Translations under genes and position numbers: made by a program
In this document: in pieces, positions 7,020 through 13,200 of the stretch
How the letters are laid out: every line of letters begins with the position of its first letter
Numbering within the stretch: position 1 is the first letter of the stretch
Notes under the pieces: generated by a model
Told to the model about the DNA's origin: nothing
Database searches by the model: none
The model's input: only the letters and a program-made list of their open reading frames with translations
From: CAIVND01 sp035532075
GTDB lineage: Bacteria; Actinomycetota; Acidimicrobiia; Acidimicrobiales; Bog-793
DNA length: 13,678 bases
Assembly: GCA_035532075.1 (NCBI GenBank)
Contig: DATKRV010000001.1
Location: 1-13,678, forward strand
Direction: 5' to 3'

Positions 7020-7283
7020 TTATGTGGTTCTCTTGGTTTGATCTTTCTGACCGAGAAGCGCCTGAGCTCGGCAAAGGCCCTCCGCGAGTTCAGCATCACT
7101 GAGTGGTCCGTTCTCTGCCTCCCAGGCGGCAACCCCTTGGCGTCCAGCCTCGAGACGGAGTCGCTTCGATGCCGTGTCTGCAATCCAGGCACTGAAATTC
7201 GAGCCACTGCGCGTCGAGGCCTCATCGATTGCCTTAGCGAGGTCTGGTGGAAGTGAGATGGACCGCTTCACTCGATGAGCCAT
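7020..7283 (-). CDS. VapB-type ribbon-helix-helix antitoxin
   Basis: The 87-residue product begins MAHRVKRSISLPPDLAKAID, a ribbon-helix-helix N-terminus in which the beta strand (RVKRSISLP) inserts into DNA and residues 12-40 form the two helices (AIDEASTRSGSNFSAWIADTA). The C-terminal part, GVAAWEAENGPLSDAELAEGL, is the toxin-binding tail seen in actinobacterial VapB proteins paired with PIN toxins. Dimers normally repress their own operon and neutralise VapC. Here the vapC that follows directly is truncated, so the antitoxin is left without its partner in this window. No clear ribosome site precedes the ATG; a leaderless message is possible. It may persist as a regulator or cross-antitoxin, or simply be decaying. 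Confidence 0.7.
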   Translation of the reverse strand: MAHRVKRSISLPPDLAKAIDEASTRSGSNFSAWIADTASKRLRLEAGRQGVAAWEAENGPLSDAELAEGLCRAQALLGQKDQTKRTT

Positions 7284-7373
7284 GAGCTGATGGTAGTCAG
7301 TCGGAAGGACAGAGCGTCCTCGACCCGAGGTCAGAGTTGAAACTACTTTGCCGCCAGAATCTGCCGGCTGGAA

Positions 7374-7895
7374 TTAGTCACCTGCTTCGAAGATTTCGGT
7401 GAGTATCTTCGTTGCGCGATCTTTGATGGAGTGCTCTAGGTAAAAGCGCTCGAAGTGGGAGACGGCATCGTGGTAGTTGTCGATCCCTACCTCTGCAAGC
7501 AAGAACCGCAGATCGTCGATGTCTTGTCGACCACGACTTGCGTGGATCTTCATCGCCAACAGCATGTCGGCCGATGCGATGGAGATCGTCACGTGTTTGG
7601 TTGAGAGGATGATTCGAGGATTGGGGTCAACTGGCCATGGGGGAACGTAAATGGCCGCCGCAGAATTTAGCCAGTCGTCGGTGAGGTCTCTTCGATGCGC
7701 GATCTCAAGCACGATCGGCAAAATTTCATCACGAGGTGTGATTTTGGCATCAATGTCTCTCGTGGCGTCACGAGCTCCAAAGCCGAGCATGAGCGCGGCG
7801 CCACCCACGATGTAGATCTGTGAGTTGCATTTGTGCTGCTCAAGTTCAGTGGCGAGTTCGACGAGCGCCGCTTGAGCATCTTCTTGAGTAAGCAT
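7374..7895 (-). CDS. Nucleotidyltransferase-fold toxin (DUF6036/AbiEii-like), partner of the XRE gene
   Basis: The 173-residue product shows the minimal nucleotidyltransferase motif: IYIVGGAALML (Gly31-Gly32) followed by RDIDA (Asp47, Asp49), and a later ADMLLAMKIHASRGRQDIDDL segment (Lys116, Arg121/123, Asp125-128) typical of AbiEii-like and DUF6036 proteins. Known relatives act as toxins that modify tRNA or other targets by nucleotide transfer. The ATG shares one base with the TAA of the upstream XRE gene (TAATG), so the two are translationally coupled and form a two-gene toxin-antitoxin unit. All visible catalytic positions are intact. The target cannot be told from sequence. AbiEii toxins usually pair with a winged-helix AbiEi, whereas here the partner has an XRE domain, which is a known variant for the DUF6036 branch as far as I recall. 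Confidence 0.75.
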   Translation of the reverse strand: MLTQEDAQAALVELATELEQHKCNSQIYIVGGAALMLGFGARDATRDIDAKITPRDEILPIVLEIAHRRDLTDDWLNSAAAIYVPPWPVDPNPRIILSTKHVTISIASADMLLAMKIHASRGRQDIDDLRFLLAEVGIDNYHDAVSHFERFYLEHSIKDRATKILTEIFEAGD

Positions 7896-8500
7896 TAGGC
7901 GCGAGACAGCTCGTCCGCGAGGATGTACACGCCGTGCCTTCGATATATGGGTGGCGTCTCTCGATCAGCGTCCTCATGGAGAGATTCGATATCTGTCACA
8001 TACCACCTCTCTGTCGTCCGAGTGTCCTCGTATACCCACGGTGGAGTAGGGGCGCCCGCGTTGACGCATACATCTTCGACAATCGCTGCAATCAATGCGT
8101 CGTAACGCGAATCACCGGAGAGTGACGGTGCATCCATGGTGAGCTGTGCGAGACGATAAGGGGTCACTGATTTTAGGTCGTCGGTCAGCTCCAGGCAGAC
8201 CCGAAACGCGATCTCTTCCTTGTTCTTTTGCAATGCGTCAGCGACTTGCAGCGAGCATTTGGCCGCACTGACTCGGGCGTCACTCCAACGGCCGTTGATC
8301 GTGGCTGGGATGATCTCGACCAGAAGTTTCGAGCCACCGGCTTCGACGAGACGTTCGAGAGTGGACAACCGTGGTTCTTTGATACCGAGTTCGTAGTTCG
8401 AGAGGGTCGCTGACGACGTTCCGGCGCGCTTTGCGAGCGAGCGGAGAGTGAATCCGTTGGTCTTTCGGAGGTTCTGGATTACCGAGCTAGCTGTAGTCAT
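7895..8500 (-). CDS. XRE-family helix-turn-helix antitoxin with C-terminal toxin-associated domain
   Basis: The 201-residue product has a Cro/C1-type helix-turn-helix at about residues 6-56 (VIQNLRKTNGFTLRSLAKRA, then GTSSATLSNYELGIKEPRLS), with the N-Y-E-x-G-x-x-x-P signature of XRE proteins. A central helical region (about 70-120) follows. The C-terminal part, with PPWVYEDTRTTERWYV and ETPPIYRRHGVYILADELSRA, resembles the tail that recurs in XRE proteins encoded just before nucleotidyltransferase toxins and probably holds the toxin. It should repress the operon through the perfect palindrome over its own start (8499-8526). A weak AGGA ribosome site lies seven bases before the ATG, inside that palindrome. 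Confidence 0.75.
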   Translation of the reverse strand: MTTASSVIQNLRKTNGFTLRSLAKRAGTSSATLSNYELGIKEPRLSTLERLVEAGGSKLLVEIIPATINGRWSDARVSAAKCSLQVADALQKNKEEIAFRVCLELTDDLKSVTPYRLAQLTMDAPSLSGDSRYDALIAAIVEDVCVNAGAPTPPWVYEDTRTTERWYVTDIESLHEDADRETPPIYRRHGVYILADELSRA

Positions 8501-8526
8501 ATTGCTATCCTAACAGATAGCAATAT
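8499..8526. promoter_or_regulatory. Perfect 11-bp inverted repeat over the start of the XRE-nucleotidyltransferase operon (operator)
   Basis: ATATTGCTATC (8499-8509) and GATAGCAATAT (8516-8526) are exact inverted repeats around CTAACA. The repeat includes two bases of the XRE start codon and the AGGA ribosome site, so a bound dimer would block both transcription and access to the message start. Site size and symmetry fit an XRE dimer, and autorepression is normal for such antitoxins. Confidence 0.75.
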
Positions 8527-8542
8527 CTGAGTTACCAGGGCG

Positions 8543-8752
8543 TCACTGCGCGAGCCGGTCGAGAAGCTCTCGATCCTGTTCAATGATCTTTTCCAATCGC
8601 GCCCGGAACTCTCGATCGTGTCGACGGCGCTCAATTGCCTCAACCAGCGCCTGCTGGATCGTCTCGTTCAAACTTTTGCCCATAACGCGAGCGAGCGTCT
8701 CTGTGTCTGCCGCAACGTTGTCCTTGAGCCGAACCGTCAGATTCTTCGTCAT
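8543..8752 (-). CDS. Small ribbon-helix-helix protein (CopG/Arc-like), orphan antitoxin or repressor
   Basis: The 69-residue product begins MTKNLTVRLKDNVAADTETL, with the beta strand NLTVRLKD and helices across VAADTETLARVMGKSLNETI and the following QQALVEAIERRR, the ribbon-helix-helix fold of CopG/VapB regulators. The charged C-terminal tail (EFRARLEKIIEQDRELLDRL) looks like a single amphipathic helix that could bind a toxin. No toxin gene follows: the next gene downstream on this strand is the XRE antitoxin, 42 bp away, so the protein may be an orphan antitoxin or a regulator of the downstream pair. Its start codon forms the edge of five 8-bp tandem repeats. No ribosome site is visible, so translation may be leaderless. 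Confidence 0.7.
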   Translation of the reverse strand: MTKNLTVRLKDNVAADTETLARVMGKSLNETIQQALVEAIERRRHDREFRARLEKIIEQDRELLDRLAQ

Positions 8753-8789
8753 GATACTATGATACTATGATACTATGATACTATGATAT
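8750..8789. repeat. Five tandem 8-bp repeats (TATGATAC) abutting the ribbon-helix-helix start codon
   Basis: The unit TATGATAC recurs five times without spacing (first copy with C in position 1, last with T in position 8), and the first copy contains the ATG of the gene on the minus strand. A 10-bp palindrome ATGATATCAT (8783-8792) closes the array. Ribbon-helix-helix proteins bind short repeated half-sites side by side, so this is a likely operator for the gene's own product. Since the unit is not a multiple of three and lies at the promoter/start, copy-number change could also alter expression. Confidence 0.65.
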
Positions 8790-8839
8790 CATGGTTCAAT
8801 TGGGCCAATTGCGCTCCTCTGTCGAAGCTTCAAACCAAT

Positions 8840-8930
8840 CTCGGCGAAGGTTATCAGGAGAGCTCAACTCACTGAGTGCTCCATTCTCTGCTCTGGACGG
8901 CAATTCTTTGGCGTCGAGAGCGGTATCGAA
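8840..8930 (-). pseudogene. Decayed second vapB copy (C-terminal fragment)
   Basis: Read on the minus strand, this segment aligns with the C-terminal part of the vapB gene at 7020-7283: blocks such as ACGCCAA, TTGCCG, GCAGAGAA-GG, CACTCAGTGA, TTGAGCTC/CTGAACTC and CCTT-GCCGAG recur in the same order. Relative to vapB there is a 2-base loss before the AENG codons and a 1-base loss after CTCAGTGA, so the frame is broken twice. The N-terminal DNA-binding half and any vapC are not found nearby. Confidence 0.5.
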
Positions 8931-9069
8931 GACGTCCTGTGAGAACTTTCTATACATGTATTCAAGGGGGCCATGTCGCGCCCTTCCTCCTCGGATTCGT
9001 CTTTCGGGGTACCTCGATAAGGGGTCGATTCTGGGGGATCGTTTTCGTCATCTTCGCCTCGATACATCT

Positions 9070-9154
9070 GCCAAAATCGCCGGTGAACGAGCGCCAAAAT
9101 CGTCAGTAAAAGAGCGCCAAAATCGTCAGTAAAAGAGCGCCAAAATCATCAGTT
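9070..9154. repeat. 23-bp tandem repeats, 3.7 copies, upstream of the ATPase gene
   Basis: Units begin at 9070, 9093, 9116 and 9139; the second and third are identical, the first differs at a few positions and the fourth is partial. The unit contains GCCAAAATCGTCAGT and AAAAGAGC. The array ends about 38 bases before the likely start of the ATPase gene, which suggests a cooperative operator. The GCGCCAAAATCGTCA motif with regular spacing also reminds me of the multiple terminal repeats of IS21-type elements, so a leftover insertion-sequence end is the main alternative. Confidence 0.7.
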
Positions 9155-9191
9155 GATGTCATTATCAGGTCTTTTGTGTAAAGATAACCTC

Positions 9192-10445
9192 ATGTCATAT
9201 ATGCCCCGAATTGTCGATGCAGAGCTGAGCCGTCGCCTGACCTCAGCACGCATCGTCGTTCTCGAAGGGGCCAAGGCCTGTGGGAAGACAGAGACCGCGC
9301 TACAGGTGGCCAAAAGCTTCGTCCGGCTCGACATTGACCAGAATGCTCGCATTGCAATCGCGACAGATCCCGGATTGGTCCTTGAGGGCGAGACACCGCG
9401 CCTCATCGACGAGTGGCAGATCGAACCTGAGATCTGGAACCACGCGCGACACCTGTCCGACGACCGTAAGAAGCCCGGGCAGTTCATCCTGATCGGGCCG
9501 GCAGTCCCCGAAGAGGATTCGAACAGACATTCGGGCGCGGGGCGATTCTCGTTTCTCCGAATGCGCCCGATGAGCCTCTTTGAGATTGGCGAAAGTGAAG
9601 GCTCTGCATCTCTCGCTTCAATGATGGACGGAAACTCGGCGCGCAGCGGTGAATTGAAGTTGTCAGTGCCAGACCTCGCGAAGATCGTCGTGCGCGGCGG
9701 CTGGCCAGCCCAACAGGGCGCAACGATGAACAATGCCGCCCAGGCTGCGAAGGATTACCTGCGTCAAATCCGCGAGGTCGATGTGAATCGAGTCGGTGGC
9801 GCGAGGAGAAATCCGTCGAAGGTTGGACGACTGCTTGCCTCGCTCGGTCGTAATGTCGCGACCGAGGTGACGCTCAAGACGCTTGCTGAGGACGCGAGCG
9901 ACCCCGGCGAGACGATGTCGGCAAATACCCTTGCGGGATACCTCGAGGTGCTCTCGCGATTGATGGTCCTTGAAGATCAACCCGCATGGGCACCACATCT
10001 CCGTTCGAAGACTCCCCTCAGACAGGCATCAAAACGGCACTTTGTCGACCCCTCCCTCGCGACAGCCGCAATCAGCGCCGGACCGAATCGTCTGGAGAAG
10101 GACCTCGAATTGCTGGGGCTGTTGTTCGAGTCGCTCGTCATCCGTGACCTACGTGTCCTGTCACAGCCTCTCGATGGCGAGGTGTTCCATTTTCGAGATA
10201 AGGAAGGGCTTGAGATCGACGCCATCGTCCAGCTCGGCGACGGCCGTTGGGGAGCGTTCGAGGTGAAGTTCGGTGGAGATAAACAGATCGAGCAAGGCGC
10301 AGCGTCGCTACTCCGGTTTGCCGATGTTGTTGATGCAACGAGACTCGGTGTCCCGATGGTGCTTTGCGTCATCTGTCTCTCGGGTTATGGGTACGTGCGC
10401 GGTGACGGAGTGAACGTCATCCCCATCCGGGCGCTTGGACCCTGA
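9192..10445 (+). CDS. AAA_14/DUF4143 family ATPase with C-terminal nuclease-like fold
   Basis: From ATG 9192 the protein has 417 residues; ATG 9201 and an upstream TTG are weaker options, none with a good ribosome site. Walker A is GAKACGKT (residues 26-33) and Walker B/sensor is RLIDEWQIEP (Asp73-Glu74), which is the diagnostic pair of this family (usually GPRxxGKT and LIDEIQ/LIDEWQ). A helical DUF4143 region follows, with RRNPSKVGRLLASLGRNVAT and TLAGYLEVLSRLMVLEDQPAW. The C-terminus has EIDAIV (Asp343) and AFEVKFGG (Glu357, Lys359), the D...ExK pattern of PD-(D/E)XK nucleases. The biochemical role of the family is poorly known; many copies lie on mobile DNA and a toxin or defence role has often been suspected. 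All key residues are present, so the gene is probably functional. It stands alone on the plus strand behind the 23-bp repeats. Confidence 0.85.
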   Translation: MSYMPRIVDAELSRRLTSARIVVLEGAKACGKTETALQVAKSFVRLDIDQNARIAIATDPGLVLEGETPRLIDEWQIEPEIWNHARHLSDDRKKPGQFILIGPAVPEEDSNRHSGAGRFSFLRMRPMSLFEIGESEGSASLASMMDGNSARSGELKLSVPDLAKIVVRGGWPAQQGATMNNAAQAAKDYLRQIREVDVNRVGGARRNPSKVGRLLASLGRNVATEVTLKTLAEDASDPGETMSANTLAGYLEVLSRLMVLEDQPAWAPHLRSKTPLRQASKRHFVDPSLATAAISAGPNRLEKDLELLGLLFESLVIRDLRVLSQPLDGEVFHFRDKEGLEIDAIVQLGDGRWGAFEVKFGGDKQIEQGAASLLRFADVVDATRLGVPMVLCVICLSGYGYVRGDGVNVIPIRALGP

Positions 10446-10543
10446 AGAATTTCTGAGTGAAAAATAGACATGACGAATTCAACTCAGTAGTTTCGATTTG
10501 AGCATCACAGGCAGAACTTGAGACCCACGATCTGGGAGGCCTT

Positions 10544-10858
10544 ATGAGATTCGCCGGCGCGGTATTGCGACCGATTCATTCGTGTCGATTGTCAAGGACG
10601 CCGAGCCTGATCGTTTCGGTGACAGTCGCCGTGATTGTCATGGGCTACGGAACGAGTTTTGCAGCGACATCTTCGAGAAAATCTCCGACCACTTTGCAAG
10701 CGACTACGAAAATAGTAGCTGGCGCCGACGGCTACTGCGCAGTTGACGGGACCGGCGGAGTCATGTGTTGGGGAGACAACTCATACGGACAACTTGGAAG
10801 CGGGAGCAAGCTCGACTTCTCAGCGGTACCTGTCGCTGTAAAGATCTTGCACTCTTGA
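10544..10858 (+). CDS. Truncated exported RCC1-repeat protein (one repeat)
   Basis: ATG 10544 is preceded by a good ribosome site (GGGAGG, five bases away). The 104-residue product has a basic N-terminus and a hydrophobic segment (about residues 22-41, PSLIVSVTVAVIVMGYGTSF) that acts as signal peptide or anchor, then a single RCC1 repeat, YCAVDGTGGVMCWGDNSYGQLG, followed by VPVAVKILHS and a stop. Complete proteins of this type carry many such repeats forming a beta propeller, which cannot fold from one blade. The end is abrupt, and the sequence after the stop shows no further repeats, so this is the 5' stump of a larger secreted gene rather than a complete small protein. The start signals are intact, so it may still be expressed. 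Confidence 0.6.
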   Translation: MRFAGAVLRPIHSCRLSRTPSLIVSVTVAVIVMGYGTSFAATSSRKSPTTLQATTKIVAGADGYCAVDGTGGVMCWGDNSYGQLGSGSKLDFSAVPVAVKILHS

Positions 10859-10936
10859 TAATTTTTTGTCTGCAAGTACTCAATCCTCAATTGCCAAGAA
10901 TGATCTTCACAACCTTTTCGAATTTCGATGCAGAAC

Positions 10937-10984
10937 AAAGAAGATGCCCGCCATCTTGTCGGCAGTAGTTTCTCTGATATTCCG
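10937..10984 (-). pseudogene. Possible remnant of an integrase C-terminus
   Basis: The minus strand encodes NIRETTADKMAGIFF, which lines up in frame with NMQEDAAEEVARIIF at the C-terminus of the integrase in this window, and the DNA matches at 23 of 31 positions across the best part. Just after it, in another frame, EKVVKIILGN and a stop resembles the same tail again. No catalytic motif is preserved upstream. The gap between the RCC1 fragment and the next gene holds nothing else I recognise. Confidence 0.3.
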
Positions 10985-11102
10985 TGTTGCGTCAGGGTCG
11001 TTCGGATGTGCCGCTTCATGATTCTCTGGGAGGAGGCGCCGTGGAGGTCGTTGGCAAGATACCTCTAGACAGGACTTTCTTAGTTGACCCCGGCGAAGCC
11101 AG

Positions 11103-11876
11103 GTGACCTCCGCCAAAACCAGTTACGGGAAAGTCCTAACGAGCCTCGCAGCAATTGCGCTCCCATCGTTGATGCAGGCGCAGTCCGCAAATGCAGCCTT
11201 ATCTGATCCAGTGACCCCGGTTCATTTCGCCGCACTTGCAACTACGGGACTCGACGGGAGCTTTAGCGCGACATACGCATTGAGCGCAACGTTTTCCCAA
11301 AATGGTACGACTCGAACAAGTACGGGTTCCAAGTTTTCTGACGCCACCGTCACCGTGGGCCAGCGTTCACCCACCGGGAAGAGTGCGTGGCTCGATCAAT
11401 CTGGCGAGTGGTATTTCCGTCTGGTTTCATCAACCGGCAAAGGTGACGAATGGGAGTACAACGGCAAGAGCCTCTTCGATTGTGTCCGAAAGAGTTTCGC
11501 GACGCCGTGGAGCTGTACTGGCCCTGGGCGACCTGACGTGTACGAGGGGAACATGTCCACGATCGCGAAATCCCCGTTCATTCCAGGGCTCTTTCTCGCC
11601 GACATCAGGGGCGCAGTGTTCTATTCGATACAGCGCCCAACCGTCACGGTCAACGTATTTGGGGAGCAGTGCATGCACCTCGCGTATCCATTGCAGACGT
11701 GGTGCTTGGGCAAGGGCAATCTCGTGAGCTCGTGGAGTTCGAAGGTTCCCTCACCTGAGGTGTTTTTTTGGACCTCGGCGAAGGAGACGAGTTTCTCAAA
11801 AATCGTGAAACAACAGAGCTTTCTTCTGCCGTCAACTCCAACTCAGCCTTTCGTTCCCTACATGGGGGAACCGTGA
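11103..11876 (+). CDS. Exported protein of unknown function with two C-x10-C pairs
   Basis: GTG 11103 gives 257 residues with a signal peptide (basic start TSAKTSYGK, hydrophobic VLTSLAAIALPSLM, cut near SANA-ALS). I do not recognise the mature domain. It starts with HFAALATTGLDGSFSATYAL, a strand-rich part that resembles N-termini of other actinobacterial secreted or lipoprotein-like hypotheticals, and continues with alternating polar and aromatic strands (GEWYFRLVS, GDEWEYNGKS). Four cysteines form two pairs with equal spacing, 127/138 and 190/201, which suggests two disulphide-closed loops in an exported protein. The ribosome site is poor. It is transcribed toward the integrase and lies 44 bp from its 3' end. 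Its place as island cargo next to a broken secreted RCC1 gene suggests a surface role, which is inference. Confidence 0.6.
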   Translation: MTSAKTSYGKVLTSLAAIALPSLMQAQSANAALSDPVTPVHFAALATTGLDGSFSATYALSATFSQNGTTRTSTGSKFSDATVTVGQRSPTGKSAWLDQSGEWYFRLVSSTGKGDEWEYNGKSLFDCVRKSFATPWSCTGPGRPDVYEGNMSTIAKSPFIPGLFLADIRGAVFYSIQRPTVTVNVFGEQCMHLAYPLQTWCLGKGNLVSSWSSKVPSPEVFFWTSAKETSFSKIVKQQSFLLPSTPTQPFVPYMGEP

Positions 11877-11920
11877 CGAATCGTTGGGTCCAAGCTCGTT
11901 TCGCGCAATAGATCACACGC

Positions 11921-13096
11921 TCATCGCCTGTCACCGATACCAACGCTGCCAAAGATGATCCTTGCCACCTCTTCGGCAGCGTCCTCTTGCATGTTTGGCA
12001 GCACATGTGAATAGGTACCAAGTGTGATCGCGATGCTTGCGTGTCCGAGTCGTTCGCTCACGACCTTCGTCGGGTTTCCGGCGATGAGTGCGGCCGTTGC
12101 GTACGAGTGACGGACGTCGTGAAGGCGTATGCGTGGAAGCCCAGCATCGCGAGAGAGATGAGCGAACCACGAGCTCACGAGTCGTGGCGAGAGAAATGAC
12201 CCATCCTCGTGGGTGAAAACGAGTCCCGTATCCTGCCAGGCGTCGCCAATCCGTAGCCGTTCTTCGAGCTGGCATATGCGATGACGCTCGAGTTCAGCCG
12301 CTGTCACTGCATCGAGTGCCACCGTCCGTCTCCCCTTTGCGGTCTTGGGTTCGGAGACGACGGTTTCGCGATTCACATCGACGAGCGCTCGAACGATCGA
12401 CAACCTCTTGTTCTTGAGATCAACCTCCCGCCAACGAAGCCCGAGGACCTCTCCGCGTCGCATGCCAGTGGTTCCAAAGAGGAGCCATGCTCCATAGAGA
12501 CGATGGGGTTCCACGAATTTGAGGAATGCACGCAGTTGCTCGCGACTCCAGACGTGCATCTCCGGAGATGCTGGACGTGGAGGATCGGCGCGGTCTGCAG
12601 GATTGCGGGCGAGATGTCCCCATCGGACGGCGTCGTTGAGCGCCTTGTGCAACATCGTGTGGACGTGGCGCACCGTCTTTGGCGAGAGTCCCCGATTGAC
12701 GGTGGAAATCGAGACGTTTCGACGGCCCTCTCGAAGCAGCTGTGCATAGAGCGCATTGAGCTGTGCTGGCGTGAGATCGACGAGCCGGCGAGCGCCGAGG
12801 TTTGGCACTGCATACCCCTCGACGGCGCGACGGTAGTGCTCCCAGGTCGTCGGGCGTACCGTCGAGCGGATCGCCGGCAGCCACTCCGAGAGCAAGAAAG
12901 AACCAAGCGTCGCGCGTGAGGGCTCGACGTAGAGACCCTGATGGATCTCATTTCGCATCTCGCTGTACGCGATCTCCGCCTTACGTCGGGTCCGGAAACC
13001 TCCGACTGAGCGCTGTCGCCGGAGACCGTCGGCCCCCGGCTCCAGCGCAATCCAGAAGTACCAACGCGCCCCGCGCTTTCGAAAATGTCTTGCCAT
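11921..13096 (-). CDS. Tyrosine recombinase integrase of the island
   Basis: ATG 13096 with GAGG five bases upstream gives 391 residues; an in-frame GTG two codons earlier lies in the ribosome site. The N-terminus (MARHFRKRGARWYFWIALEP) matches the arm-type DNA-binding domain, residues 63-170 the SAM-like core-binding domain (LGSFLLSEWLP, TWEHYRRAV, HTMLHKALNDAVRWGH), and the rest the catalytic domain. The catalytic set is complete: Arg213 in TTGMRRGEVLGLRW, a lysine in PKTAKGRR, His326-x-x-Arg329 in LHDVRHSYA, His352 in ERLGHASI and the nucleophile Tyr362 in LGTYSHVLP. It should cut and join DNA at the 3' end of tRNA-Leu, whose gene lies 106 bp upstream in the same direction. No excisionase is seen nearby. 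The full-length frame suggests that excision may still be possible, limited by the diverged far att. Confidence 0.9.
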   Translation of the reverse strand: MARHFRKRGARWYFWIALEPGADGLRRQRSVGGFRTRRKAEIAYSEMRNEIHQGLYVEPSRATLGSFLLSEWLPAIRSTVRPTTWEHYRRAVEGYAVPNLGARRLVDLTPAQLNALYAQLLREGRRNVSISTVNRGLSPKTVRHVHTMLHKALNDAVRWGHLARNPADRADPPRPASPEMHVWSREQLRAFLKFVEPHRLYGAWLLFGTTGMRRGEVLGLRWREVDLKNKRLSIVRALVDVNRETVVSEPKTAKGRRTVALDAVTAAELERHRICQLEERLRIGDAWQDTGLVFTHEDGSFLSPRLVSSWFAHLSRDAGLPRIRLHDVRHSYATAALIAGNPTKVVSERLGHASIAITLGTYSHVLPNMQEDAAEEVARIIFGSVGIGDRR

Positions 13097-13108
13097 GTGC
13101 ACCTCGCC

Positions 13109-13149
13109 GTTAGCAATCCGTTAGCAATAGCTGCAAACGGATTGCTAAC
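13109..13149. promoter_or_regulatory. 12-bp inverted repeat with an extra half-copy between integrase and att site
   Basis: GTTAGCAATCCG (13109-13120) and CGGATTGCTAAC (13138-13149) are exact inverted repeats around 17 bases, and the spacer opens with another GTTAGCAAT (13120-13128). The site lies 13 bp before the integrase ATG and about 50 bp inside the tRNA att. Repeats at such places serve as arm-type sites for the integrase or as an operator for its promoter. The heptamer TAGCAAT also forms the arms of the XRE operator at 8499-8526. Confidence 0.6.
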
Positions 13150-13200
13150 ACGGCTTGCGAGACCGACTACCGAATCAGATACTCCCAGCTCGGGACCATC

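Larger units (their letters stand above)
8790..9191. other. Gene-free 400-bp stretch between the ribbon-helix-helix gene and the ATPase gene
   Basis: The stretch holds a decayed vapB fragment (about 8840-8930, minus), a 140-bp part in which I recognise nothing, and the 23-bp repeat array (9070-9154). Short reading frames of 60-110 codons on both strands show no family features, have no ribosome site and run through the repeats, so I do not call them genes. The end of the stretch should carry the promoter of the ATPase gene. Confidence 0.5.

Noticed and set aside
8750..8789. CRISPR-like array
   Set aside because: The 8-bp units are contiguous without spacers and no cas gene is near; it is a simple tandem repeat.
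12281..12919. Plus-strand frame of 212 codons inside the integrase gene
   Set aside because: It is the antisense of a well-conserved integrase with complete catalytic residues.
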